DNA of 64,000 bases from NCBI RefSeq assembly GCF_040807025.1, contig NC_090967.1:990001-1054000 (forward strand), given 5' to 3'. The stretch comes from Struthio camelus. Its lineage: Eukaryota; Chordata; Aves; Struthioniformes; Struthionidae. Positions 25,501 through 36,162 of the stretch are shown piece by piece. The position numbers and the translations under genes were made by a program. The notes beneath the pieces are model-generated. The model searched no databases and was not told where the DNA came from. It worked only from the letters and a program-made list of their open reading frames with translations. Each line of letters starts with the position of its first letter. The stretch's first letter is position 1.

Positions 25501-25639
25501 GTTTCTAGCTCCAGAGCTTGTGCTGAGCACAAGCAGCAGCAATGCTGTAAGCCCGTGCTGGGATCTGGCAGGGAGCTTACATTGACTGAAAAAATATTGT
25601 GAGGTCTTTGTCTGGATCCCTCATGACTGTCCCAGCAGA
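22561..25639. other. Unique sequence with one exact 17-bp duplication
   Basis: No supported gene. An exact 17-bp tandem duplication is listed separately at 24667. Overlapping open frames at 24079-24930 on both strands show no domain. Confidence 0.45.
24667..24700. repeat. Exact 17-bp tandem duplication
   Basis: TGCAGGAAAGTGTGCAC occurs at 24667-24683 and again, identical, at 24684-24700. Identity suggests a recent event or a two-copy minisatellite. Confidence 0.9.
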
Positions 25640-26690
25640 CTGGCCTACTTTGAGGCTGTGTCCCCTTTCCACAACATCCCCTTTGCTGTACCTCTGCCCC
25701 CTTCCTCTGCTGCTCACAGGTACCACCTGCACCCTCCCGCTCTGACCTCCAGCAGCCACATCAGCACCTATGCTTCCGCAGATACCGTGGCATCTGTGGG
25801 GACAATGCCTGTGGTTCCTATGCACTGTGTACCTTGCACAGCCACCCCTCCCTATGGTACCCTGCCACCTGTACCTTCAGGGCTACCCTTCTCTCTACAG
25901 CACCACATCTTGTGTACCTTGAACCGTCGTATTCTCCTGCATCTCCAAAGCACAACCCCTGCAGCACTGCTTGCCCCACCCCAAATCCCCACGCCCCCAC
26001 AGCACCCCTGTGTCCCCACAGCAACCGTCCAAGACACCACGCCACCCTGCAGTGCTACCCCTGTGCATCACCACAGCATCACACCCTCAGCACTTCCATG
26101 GCCAACCCTGCCATCCTGCATCCCTATGATCATTCCCCATGGCACCATGCCACCTACTTTGCCCTGGCCATGCCTCATGGTGACACATACACTTGCATCC
26201 CCCATACCTCCCTAAATTCCCATAGAAACCCTCCGCATCCCCATAGCACCCCTGCCACCTCATCTCCACTAACACACCATGGTACCACTCCTTCTTGCAA
26301 CCTCCATCTCCCCTGTATCCCCAAAGTCCTCCTATCATACCACACCAAAACATCCTCCATATTCCCCTGCATCCCCACAGCTCTCTTGTGGTATCACATC
26401 CCTCTGCACCCCCACAGCCTCCGATGGTACCATATCCCTCTGCATCCCTCACAAACCACCGGTGCTACCACACCCTGCCTGCATTCCCCATACCCCTCTG
26501 CCCTCTGCATCCCCACGGCCCTCCATGGTACCATATCCCCCTGCATCTCCACTCCCCTCCCCCACGCGGTACCACATCCCCTGCATCCCCCCCCCCCCCG
26601 CCCCCGCCGTCCTCACGGCCCTCCATGGTGCCACATCCCCCTGCATATCCACGCCCTCCCGCATCCCCCACACCACCGCATCACCCCCGG
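25640..26690. repeat. Degenerate C-rich minisatellite
   Basis: About 1 kb of loosely repeated C-rich units built around CTGCATCCCCAC and CATGGTACCA, with a period of roughly 36-42 bases and becoming more regular from about 26280 to 26680. The repeat keeps all plus-strand frames open for hundreds of codons (His, Pro, Ser, Thr-rich peptides), so the longest open frames of the window are here. I judge them repeat artefacts. A poly-C run lies at 26587-26599. It directly abuts the CpG island on its right. Confidence 0.85.
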
Positions 26691-26768
26691 CCTCCTCCTC
26701 ACCACACCCCCAGGCCCCTCCCCGGAGCCTCCCCAAGACCCAGCCCCGGCCCCCCCCGTCTCCGCAGC

Positions 26769-26782
26769 CCAATCAGGGCGGG
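26769..26782 (+). promoter_or_regulatory. CCAAT box with adjacent GC box
   Basis: CCAAT at 26769-26773 followed after two bases by GGGCGGG at 26776-26782. This is the usual NF-Y plus Sp1 arrangement of CpG-island promoters. It lies about 190 bases upstream of the candidate start codon at 26964. Confidence 0.5.
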
Positions 26783-26840
26783 CTGGACGAATTCAAACCC
26801 CGGCCCCGCAAGCGCCCGCGGCGACTCTGGTCTACGGGAG

Positions 26841-26912
26841 GAGCCGGGGCCGGGGCCGGGGCCGGGACCAGGACCGGGACCAGGACCGAGGCCAGGGCCG
26901 GGGGGCTGCTGC
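26841..26912. repeat. GC-rich short tandem repeats inside the CpG island
   Basis: Runs of GGGGCC followed by alternating GGGACCAGGACC units of 6 and 12 bases. On the minus strand this gives Gly-Pro repeats and on the plus strand Arg/Gly/Ala/Thr repeats. G-rich hexamers of this type are unstable and able to form G-quadruplex. Confidence 0.85.
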
Positions 26913-26963
26913 CCCCAGCCGGGGAGGCTGCGCCGTTGAGCAGCCGGAGCGGGGCTGGTCCGG

Positions 26964-27019
26964 ATGGGCTCTGGGAAATGCGAGGTGGCCGCGGCCCCAG
27001 CCTGCCGCCCGGAGCTCAG
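26964..27019 (+). CDS. Candidate first exon coding segment, unrecognised
   Basis: An ATG at 26964 in the CpG island opens a frame of 18 codons (MGSGKCEVAAAPACRPEL) that runs into a strong donor, CTCAG|GTGAGC, with GT at 27020-27021. It would leave with two bases of the next codon. The start context has G at +4 but C at -3, so initiation is only moderately supported, and the exon could be untranslated instead. I do not recognise the peptide. No downstream exon with matching phase could be identified, so the gene would have to continue beyond what I can see or lie outside the window. Confidence 0.3.
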
Positions 27020-28456
27020 GTGAGCCTGGGGGAGCCACCACCGCGGGCACTGGGGGGATCCCGGAAAGTTTGATGGCGGTATCGCCGCGGGGCCGGGCAT
27101 GGGGCCTCGGCGGAGCAGGGTCGCCGGTGCGCAGGGCGCCGCCCGCCAGCGGCTCCGCAGGGGCGGCGCGGCGGGGAGCGCTCCCGGTGCCGGCCGCCCC
27201 ACCGCCTTGTGAGGGCGCGAACCAGGCTCTCCCCCGACCTCGAGCGCGGCTCTCTGCTTCGGCATGAGCCGCCTCCGCCGCCGGCTGTGTCTCCCAGCAG
27301 CATCGGCCACCTCCGGGGCACCCTGCAGAGAGGGGGCCCCGAGGAAGTGGGGTGACCCTCGGGGTGCCAGCGCTCCTCGGGCTCTGAGAAGAAAAAATGG
27401 GCTTAGGAAGAAACATTGCTGCTAAACTGGAAAACTGGGATGGGCGTTTTGGGGAGGAAGAAATGAAAACAGGGAATTTCTGCAGCTGCTGAGGAACTGC
27501 TGATTTTAGAGTTCTTATAGTGGGAAGTGACAGGGATCTGTGAAAGAGCCCCTTGTACTGAAGGGCCTTAGAAAATGCCTGCCCTTTGTGTCTGGAAAGC
27601 CTGCATGAATTTGAGAAACTTTTTAATTAAATTGGGCTGATTGCTCCTTCTGGAGATGTGGGTTTGTTTGGAAGCAGGGGAGAACTGCACAGAGCCTTAG
27701 AGCAAAGGAACGAGCCAAACAGCAAAGCCATCCCCAAGAAGGAGCTGGTGAAGTTTAAATCTCAGCCCCCATGGGAAGAGTCAGAGCTGTGGGAACTCTC
27801 CAGTGGAAAGTGTCGATGAGCCCTGCTTCAGGCAGAGGAAATTCAGCTCTCCCAGCTCCTGGCAAGACAGAGGGAAGACTGGGCTTACCACAGGCAATTT
27901 TTGGTGCAGAGCCTCACGCTGAATATGGGAGTAAAAGCTGCTGTAAGCAGTAGCAAGGATGGATCTCCAATAGCTACAGGCTTCCCAGCACTTAACTCCC
28001 AGCCTCAACTTTCACCGTTCCTGGAGAGGTGCTGCATACTCCCAGCTGTTGTTGTTTGCCATAAATCTGCCCAAAAGCTTTTTCCTTGTTAGGATGGCAG
28101 AGCAGACCTGTTTGCAGTATCTGAGAAAGAATGTCTTTAGTTCTCTCTGCTTGACAGGTCTCCCTCCCAATGCATTACAAGTGCCTTGTGACCCCCAAAA
28201 CAGGTTTTGATGCTGTAACAAGGCACCCAAGGCCTAGCATCTGATCACTTTGCCCAGTTCGATACCTGTCAGTTTGGGGCACAAATCTTGAACTGTGCCA
28301 AACCAGAACCAGAACTGAGCATTGCACCCAGCAGGAACTTGTCCCAGCAGGAAAACACCCAATTTGGGGCTAGGTGAGCAAGACCCTGCAGGATAAAAAA
28401 GCAGCCTGGTAGCAGTCCTTGCTGTTAATATCACTATGAGCCTGCTGATACTGCAC

Positions 28457-28470
28457 CCAGGAGGTGGCGC
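28457..28470 (+). promoter_or_regulatory. CTCF-like binding motif
   Basis: CCAGGAGGTGGCGC matches the CTCF core pattern CCASYAGRKGGCRS at 13 of 14 positions by eye. It lies about 1.1 kb beyond the CpG island, a common setting for CTCF sites near promoters. Motif evidence only. Confidence 0.4.
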
Positions 28471-28885
28471 GGCTGCAAACATGATCTTGTTTTACTTCAT
28501 GATTGATTTGGCAGTGCTGTGGTGAGGTTAGTACACGGGCCTGGAGACAGTGGCTGGGTGATGGGAAAGATGTGCACAGGCCTGGCTGCCATCAGGTTGT
28601 CCGAGTAGGTAGACTAGATGGAAGTAGGTTCTGTTGTGTTGCACCTCTGATCTTGTCTTCAGCAGCTCAGCCTTGACTTGTTCCTAGCTGGCAGTAAAAA
28701 TGCAAGCCTCTTGGCAGGGCTATGCTCTTCCCTCAGCCCTAGCCCTGTGGGATCTGTTCTCCATGGCTCTGGTTTGAGGCTGGGAAGGGAGAGCTAGGGC
28801 TGACTTGGCTATCTGTAAGTACATTTCTTTGATAAAATATCCAACTTGCAGGTCCCCCTGAAAGGAGTGTGGTACTGTTCGGGGG

Positions 28886-28990
28886 ATGTTCAACCCCTGG
28901 GTTGCCAAACGCCTGCTAATCGGCTCTCCAGGCCTGGCCATCCTGGTAGTGGCTGGTGCTGCTCTCATCATTCTGACATCCACCTACTGA
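28886..28990 (+). CDS. Candidate 34-codon membrane micropeptide frame
   Basis: ATG at 28886, with G at -3, opens a 34-codon frame ending in TGA at 28988-28990. The peptide starts MFNPWVAKR and then has a mostly hydrophobic stretch of about 20 residues containing LAILVVAGAALIIL. It would be a single-pass membrane peptide with its positive residues on the N-terminal side. The same frame is open for nine codons upstream. I do not recognise it, and a chance frame of this length is common; the composition is the only support. A plus-strand acceptor-like CTTGCAG lies nearby at about 28846-28852, but a stop follows it in this frame. Confidence 0.15.
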   Translation: MFNPWVAKRLLIGSPGLAILVVAGAALIILTSTY

Positions 28991-31925
28991 AGGTGTTCTT
29001 GATAGGGCAGTGCGGACAAGTCTTGCTGCCTTCCTCACGGTGGTTCCTCTGCTCAGCTGGTTACCATTTAACTGGCATTGAAGCAGAGAACTTCACTGAG
29101 CTTCAGGCATGTTTGTTGTCCACTTTGATCCTTTGCTGCATGTTGACATTGGGCCAGTTCTTTGTGCTTCCTCTGCTAAAGCTGAAACATGCTCCTTCCC
29201 CATGGATTTGCTGCTTTCCCCACAACCCTGTAATTACAGCTCTCTGCCTCCCCTCCTCTCTGTGCTGCCTGCATTCAGGAACAGACTAGTAGTACTCCGT
29301 GTTCCTAGTAGCACCCTGTGGGCACACTCCTTCCACTGGGGATCACAGGCAGCTCTGCCCTACACACCTCCATTCCTCTGGGCTACTGACTCTATATGCC
29401 TGGCTGCTCACCAGAACAGAAACCTGAGCTTGGTGCTTTTGCTGCAGCAAGTGTCCTGCCAGCAGGGCTGCAGAGGTGAGCTTGCTCTTTCAAGTTCTCT
29501 CCCACTGCAAAGGATATTTCATCAGAAAGGAGGCTATTCCCCGCTGCAGCTTTTGCTGCCCGGTGTGGCACTCACAGCAGCTGTACAGTCAAGAGTACAA
29601 TTGCCTGACCTCAAAGCTGCTAAGGAATCTCTGTGGCTCCTTGGTTTCCTGATGATGAAGTGAGTCTCTGGTTAGGCAGAAGTAGTACTAGCCCAGACTA
29701 CCTTTGTGGGCTGAGGACTGGCCTTGATGGAGGGTGTTTCCTCAGAGTTTCTGGCTGGGTAGTTCATAGCTTTCTCTTTGATGCTTCTGCTCTAGGGAAG
29801 GTCCTGCCATGTGATGCTGCAGTGCCGGTGTATCTGCAGGCTCCACACCTAATCCTTGCTGTAGCAGAGCCAGGTCTTGCCTGTGGCTTTGCAGATCTCA
29901 CACCTGTGCCTCTGTCCCAGAAAGTGGATCCCCTTCTGATAACTAGAACTGTCTGCCAGCAGATGAGACCCAGCCATGAGGGACTAGTGTCCTGCACTGA
30001 CATGTCTGTCTTGTAGCCAGGCTGCTTGCCCCATATTCAGGTTCTTCAGTGAGATTCTGGAGCAACTTCCAGAGTTCTTGCAGAGGAGGCACAGGCTGGT
30101 TTATGACTGGAGCATGCAGTTTCTAGGAGGGATTACAGGGTGTGGTGTCAGGTGGCCAGGGACGCCTTCCAGGTCCATATCCCTGATCCCAGACCTGCAG
30201 AGTGACTTACTCTGAGGGTAGGGCTGTGAGTGTCCTAGCATCTGCACCTCACCACGGGCCTGGCCTCTCTGGCAATTCATGCTTCCTGGCTGACACCTGG
30301 ACTAGCCTTTGGTCAGGTCTAGGGTTGCTGGATATGGGCTTGTAGGCTGTGCCCACCTTCTGAGGGACAGGCAGGCTCTGCCTCTGGCTGCATCACATTG
30401 CTGTTAACTTTTCTTGCCGTAAAGTGCTCCATGATGTCTGGCTCCATGTGGTCAGAGCCCTTTGCCTGGAGGAGCTTTTCCTCCATAGTGTGTGGGGAAT
30501 GCAGTAGGACAGTGGGGAACTGGAAACATGAAGAGTCAGAGCTGGCAGTCCTGCGCTGGCTGTGTTAGTCCTGGTACTAGAGAGACTGAGGCAGTCCTCC
30601 TTTGTTTAATGTAGGATCCTCCCAAACTGATCTGAGTTCAGCAGTGGCCTGAGAGCTCCCTATGAGAGCCCTGCTCCACTGTATAGCATGGGGAGGTATG
30701 TAGGAGCCTTGGTGCTGGGCAGCTTTGCAGGGCCAAGCTCTCCTCCAAGCAGCTACTTTTTGCTGTGTATCCCCTTTCCATGTCCCATGCAAAAGTATTG
30801 CATATCTTCCCCAGATATGTCCTTTCCATCTGGCAGATGTCACTGCTTCCTCAGGAAGGGAGGTGTGAAGCCACAGAAGTGAGCCCAGATCTCTGGGGAT
30901 CCACAGAGACACAGGACTTAATGCCGTAACAGATCTTGTGATGGCTTATTTCACTCACCTGTAGATCCTATGGGACCTGTTTGCCTGATTTGCTTCCCAA
31001 GATCTGTGGTGATACCAGCTTTGGTTTGTAAACTCATACTAACTGCCTCTGTTTCATCTCTGAGCCTCTGGATCCTTTGCAAAGAACAGTTACTTTGCAA
31101 GCTGTTTCTCTAAGAAAGGAGACTGGAGGTGTTTCTCGCCATAGGTTATATCCCTCACAGTCCTCATCTCCATGGTGTCTGACTGCCTCCACAACAGGCA
31201 TCATCCCTGTCCCCCTGTCATTGAGGGTGGGTGGTTGGATGGGGCTGCTTCTCATGATAGTGACCACCTGTCCCCATCACAGCAGCTCTCCTACCCTAGC
31301 TGCCTTTTCCAGGCAGCAACAGCAAACCAGACCTGCCACTGCAGCCAGCACAATGAGTTGGCAAGGTGGCTCTGAAAGCATCTCTATGTGCTGATGCTCT
31401 GAGCATATCAATTCTTCAGTGTATTAAATAAAATAAATAAATCCAAGGAGATAATAAACCAGAAAGTGATAGGCCAAGAACAGCAACAATAAATGGATAA
31501 GCACTCAGTCTGCAGGGAGAAGCAGAGACAGTCATTGTTCTTCAGTGCACACACGAGCAGAGGCAAGCAGGGCACACAGATATGCATGCCCATAAAGATA
31601 TGCATATGTGTTTGTGGCAGTGCATATATATGTGGTTGCACACAGCTCAGCAGTTATGTGCAGGGGCAGCCATCCCCTCTGCATTGTCCAGAGCTTTGCT
31701 GTGCCATTGAGCTCTTGTGTGGACCACCCCAGGGCTGCAGGATGAAGTCTCTGACCACAAGGTATGAGATTCTGGGGTGATGCTGGCTCTGGAAGTGCTC
31801 ATGGAGTTAAGGTGACTGGGAAGTCCACGGCACTCTTCACTGTCTTGCAGATCTTGCTGTATCTCTCCCTTTGCTGCAGTCTTGTTTCTACATCGCAGGT
31901 CCAGTTCGTGCTGCTCTGTGCTTAT

Positions 31926-31940
31926 GGGGGGGGGGGGGGG
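31926..31940. repeat. Poly-G run, 15 bases
   Basis: Fifteen consecutive G residues, read directly. Length is likely variable or assembly-dependent. Confidence 0.95.
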
Positions 31941-33407
31941 AGGGAACAGAACCACACTTGTTGCAAATGCACAATCTCAGCACTGCCTAGGGTCTGCAAA
32001 TACCCAGCAATGCCTTGTTTCTAGCCCCTGCCAACATAAATGGGCTTGGCCAGCTGTGCCCATGGAGTGGGTGGGCAGCTGGGAGGGACGGGGGCTTGCA
32101 CGCTTTGGGCAGGGCAAGAGCCTACAGACTGCTGGTGTTTCGTACAAATTCTGAAAGTGGCAGAGTTCTTGGCACAGTTGGCCCTCAGCCAAGGAAGGCC
32201 ATTGCCTAAGTTACTGGGAGTTGTGCTTGCTGAATGTGTGATGATTTTGTAAGGAGGGGTGTGAATACAATTCCCCTCCTGGCAAGGAGCAGGGACCGTG
32301 GTAAGGTACTTAGGCAAGAGTCAAGGGTCCTGGCTTCAGGCTGGGATAAACCTTCCAGCAAATTGTGCCAGATCTCTCAGAGTCACTGGGTTCACAAGGC
32401 TGGATGGGGCTACCTCAAAAAGCTATTCCTTTGCTGTGATAAGCTGCTTTTTACTGTTTATGTTGGTGTTTAGAGTCCCAGTAACAGTGCAGGGTTCCAC
32501 TGGAGAAGATGTAGGGTGCAGGCAGAGATGAGGCAGCCTGCTTGTCTCCTGTCTGCCCTGTCCTCATGACCTCCTTCATTTGTCCACGACATGCTCTCTC
32601 CTGGCATTGGTGACACCTTCTGCATTGCCTGTGCCATTGCTCCTGCTGCTTGTGTGTAGCGAACTCCAGCCCTGCTTGCCCCAGAGACCTCTTGTAGCTC
32701 AGCCAGTCTGCTTCCATCCCTCCTCAGTGCAGCGGGCTCTCCACAGCATTCAGTCCCTGATTGCGGGGGCAGCAGCCTCATAGAGCTGCACCACATGGGA
32801 AATGCTTCTCAACTGGGGCGATACTGGTAAATGCAGAAATGAATTCACATGACCCTTCGTTGGTGCAGATGGTCTGCACTGCAGATTTGGGAGAGCTTGT
32901 CTTTAATTGTATTAGGCATGTGTACTAATGAAGGAATTAAGGCCCACGAGGGTGAGCAATGAAGGGTAACTTTTCCTTTCGTGTTTCAAGGCCTTCCCTT
33001 TTATTGTATTCTCCTTCTCCCCCCATCTTTCCCTCCCTCATCCCTGTCTTCTGCCTGGGGCAGCCTCCCACTTGCTTCCCTCCTGCTGGAATCCAGCAAT
33101 GCTGATCCACGTGCTGGATATGTACTGATTGCCTCAGACCTCCTTCCCACAGCAACCAATTAAGCCTTTCTCCCGTTGCCCATTGGCAGAGGGCCAGTGG
33201 GCCTCTTTACTTGAACATGGGCACCATGTCACTGAGGTTGATGTACCTGTGACAGGGAAGAAGCACAGTATGACCTTGCAGTGGTTGTGCAGTGGGCAAG
33301 GGCAAGGATGAGAGAAAGTGTATACCTGGCCTCCCTACAGAGGAAGTACCAGTTAGAGGTTGGAAGCTGCTTGGGCTGTCCTGTATTATCTTTCCTGCCT
33401 CTAACAG
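31941..33407. other. Unique sequence, no gene recognised
   Basis: Short overlapping open frames on both strands, none with recognisable features. No repeat seen. Confidence 0.45.
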
Positions 33408-33505
33408 GACTGTACGACTGTATTGGAGACAATGTCCCTGTTGGCTCTTACTTTGTCCATACAGAGTGTTTGCAGTGTGAACTGGACCTTGTTGATATGA
33501 GATGG
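33408..33505 (+). CDS. Candidate internal exon, unrecognised
   Basis: Acceptor TTTCCTGCCTCTAACAG ends at 33407, and donor TGG|GTAAGA begins at 33506. Between them one frame is fully open: two bases completing a codon, then 32 codons beginning LYDCIGDNVPVG and containing TECLQCEL, with four cysteines. The other two frames contain stops before the donor, so only this frame could be used. The entry phase does not fit direct joining to the candidate exon at 26964-27019. I do not recognise the peptide; splice-like signals of this quality also occur by chance. Confidence 0.18.
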
Positions 33506-33555
33506 GTAAGAACTCTCTTGTAATGCATTACTAAAGGGAGGGAGCTGCCTGGACA

Positions 33556-33731
33556 TCAGCCAAATGGAGGGTAATGCTGGCCAATCACTGTCATGTAGGG
33601 TAGAGCCGAGGTCACCACATCACTGCCTCTCTGTGGTTCTGCAATCTGGGGAAAGATCAGCTTGGAGTGGCGACTGGTCATGAAGCTGGTTTTGGTTGGC
33701 AGCCAGACTTCCATATGTTCTGGGATCATTC
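33556..33731 (-). CDS. Candidate terminal exon, unrecognised
   Basis: Minus-strand segment after a pyrimidine-rich acceptor (TTGCATTTCATTCTTTAG). Two bases complete a codon, then 57 codons run from MIPEHMEVW to HYPPFG before a stop at 33556. The same frame is open upstream to 33882, so an unspliced 108-codon frame is the alternative reading. Composition is balanced and protein-like, without low complexity. I do not recognise a family. No companion exon was found at higher coordinates. Confidence 0.17.
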
Positions 33732-33882
33732 CTAAAGAATGAAATGCAATGTTTAACTCCTGCTTGGGCAGATCCAGATTCATTAGTGTGCTTCTAATTT
33801 TGGCCAGCAATACACTAGATGTTCCCTTCTCCCTGGTTCCTCTAGTGCACGTCAGTATCTTGGAGCACCTCTCCTCCAGCAA

Positions 33883-36162
33883 AAGTGAAGAGGTTCTCCA
33901 GGGCTGAATGTGTTCCTAGGAGAGGAAAAAGTGATCAGTGCTGCTCTGTCTCATGTGGGGAGCAAGAACTGCTGCAAAGGATGATCTCTGATAGCCTGCT
34001 ATCTGCTGAGGAGAGACATGGAGCAGGGAGCTGTTCTCAGTGTCCAGCCATAAGATCATCCTCAGTTCCAGGGCAGGAGTGCATGGGGTCATCTGTCAAG
34101 ACTAGGGGGAAGTATCAGCTCGCACAGCAAACCAACTGGTGAGACGGGTGATGGCTGAGAGCTGCTGCTATGGGTGCAGTTACACCAGTAGATCTAATCT
34201 TCCAGCCTGTCTTTGCTTGATGGGGCTGGCATAAATGACAGCAGATACTGATGAGCTGAGCTGCTCCTCTTGCAGCTCTGGCCTGGCTGGAGCTGAAAGC
34301 TCAGCCAGTACCAGGGATATGCCCTATGGCTGCGTGAAGGTGTCTTGGAGCTGACAGTGCACATCAGAGCTACTTAAGAGCAGCGTAGAGGAGAGCTGGA
34401 GTCAGTAATGCTCTCCAGAGATCAGAGCTCAGTTGATCACAGGGCAGAGCACCTTATCCCATCAGCCAAATCCTTTTAATGGAAGTGCCAGTGTATGGGG
34501 AAGGGGCCACATGGCTGGGCTGTGATTTTCTTTTCCAGAGAGAGCAGTCTCCTCAGAGCACTCGGATCAGTCACCTTTCCTGGTGTGCTGACATGCTTCC
34601 AGGAATGAGTGTGGAGATGCATTTCTCATCTGTTACATGGCTGGAGAAGTAAACCAAGAAGCAGTGACAAGAGCTTGGCACTGGGATGGCACAGAGAGTC
34701 CTGGCACAGGGGGCCTTGTACAATTAGAAAGAGGAGTATGGGCAAGTGGCTGCAGGACCAGCCCCATGAGCTTATATACCTGGCACTGTGCTGGAGCCTT
34801 GCTCAATGAGAACTGAGCTAGCTGTTGCCCAAGGCAGGTCATAGGTCTCCACTGAATGTGGCTCCTCTCCCATAGTGCTGATCTAATGGCCTGTAGCTGC
34901 AGACAGGCAGTTCTAGCTCCTCTGGCTGGTCCTGCCTGTCACTCCTGTTCTGCACACAGTGAGTCAAAGCCATTCACTAAACTGGAGGACAGCAATTATT
35001 AGCTTTCTGCCAGGTCTGTGACCTGAATTGACTCGTCATGCATGGCTGACACACTAGACGTGGGGAGGTGGAAGTGTATGTGTGGCTTCTCGTGGCCGTG
35101 GGCTGAAAGGATTTGGGGCATCTCTGTTATCTAAGGGTCTAGTTCTGGAAATGTTCCTTACCTCCCACTACACCTCATGCCCTGCTTCCTACACTCAGTG
35201 GTACAAGTTTAACCCCTCAGGAATACAGGACTGAACCTGAATTACCAATCCCAATGGGAAAAGGATACAGTCACAGGATTAGCAGGGCAAATAGCAGTGT
35301 GATCTTCAGAAAACTTCTCCAACAGTGAGTTCTGAACTTCAGGAAAGGACTCTGGACCATGAACCGCACATGGAGGAAAACATCAGACAGGAACCAAGTG
35401 CCTTTGGCTGCTCTATAATACATGTATTGGCCCCAGGACAGGATGTCTTTTATGCTTCCAGGGAACCTGGACTCGTAACATGGATAGCCTATGTCCCCTG
35501 GGGGTCTGGGAGGCAGCCTGACATGGTGGTCCCTGATTTTTGACCCAGGTTAGAAAGGCATCCAGGAATCCCTGTGTTGACTTGCATAATAGTGCTGCTC
35601 TGCCCACCAAGCCAGTGTCCCCACTTCTGAAAGGAGAGCAGAGTAGACTTCTTTCTCCGTGATATTGTACATTGAGGTCCAGGGCTACAGGGCACAGGCA
35701 AGAGAATAGCCATGGGATTCAGGGGTGTCTGTGGTAGCTGGATGAGATATTTCTGGTGCCAACACTTTTGGACATCAATTTGGGGAAGGGTCCATTTGGT
35801 ATCAGATCCTGACACATACTGTGGCACCTCTATCTCTCTGGGTTTTGTGGGGAAGAACCCACATATTTGCTTGGCTTCAGTGTGAGCCTCCTTGGCTGAG
35901 CTATATGAGCAGTATTGATCCTGAGGGAGGCAGGAAGGCTCTGCCAGGGGCTAATGCCACTCTGGGAACTGTGGGCTCAAAAATTGTGCACCCACCAATG
36001 AGTACCTGCAGATCAAAATGTCTTGACAATGCTCCTACCAGGTCTAGGGGGTGAAGAGTGACTGAGTCAAAAGGCTGCCCTTAGCAGGGGGTAACAGGAC
36101 AGCTGAATTTTTAGAAACTAGTGAACTCTTCCTGGTTTGAAGGAGATCTTTGAGTGCATCTA
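33883..36162. other. Unique sequence, possibly an old relic near 35.3-35.9 kb
   Basis: No supported gene. The minus-strand frame at 35827-35489 looks protein-like (for example PQIDVQKCWHQKYL) but has no neighbouring domain, and I cannot name it. It may be part of a very old element or chance. Confidence 0.35.

Larger units (their letters stand above)
26691..27400. promoter_or_regulatory. CpG island, probable promoter
   Basis: About 700 bases with very high G+C and abundant CG dinucleotides, unlike anything else in the window. It contains a CCAAT box followed closely by a GC box (26769-26782), an NRF1-like TGCGCAGGGCGC (about 27128), a YY1-like GATGGCGG (about 27071) and a splice donor after 27019. 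In birds such islands usually mark 5' ends of genes. Direction is not certain: the minus strand is also open for long stretches, and a bidirectional promoter is possible. The gene served is unknown. Confidence 0.75.
27401..31925. other. Unique sequence downstream of the CpG island
   Basis: No supported gene. Three overlapping plus-strand frames are open between 28846 and 30016 (147, 184 and 127 codons), with no domain recognised. A CTCF-like motif and a small membrane-like frame are listed separately. An AATAAA-rich stretch lies at 31425-31442 without an associated gene. Confidence 0.4.

Noticed and set aside
25834..27267. Longest open frame of the window (477 codons, plus strand)
   Set aside because: It is built of degenerate minisatellite units and then runs into the CpG island. 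Other plus frames are open over the same bases, so this reflects repeat and GC content, not coding.
26699..27310. Minus-strand 203-codon frame through the CpG island
   Set aside because: Rich in Gly-Pro repeats from GC-rich hexamers, starts at GTG rather than ATG, and no domain is visible. The island alone explains it.
28846..30016. Three overlapping plus-strand frames of 127-184 codons
   Set aside because: They overlap one another in different frames and show no recognisable family. Low stop density is the simpler explanation.
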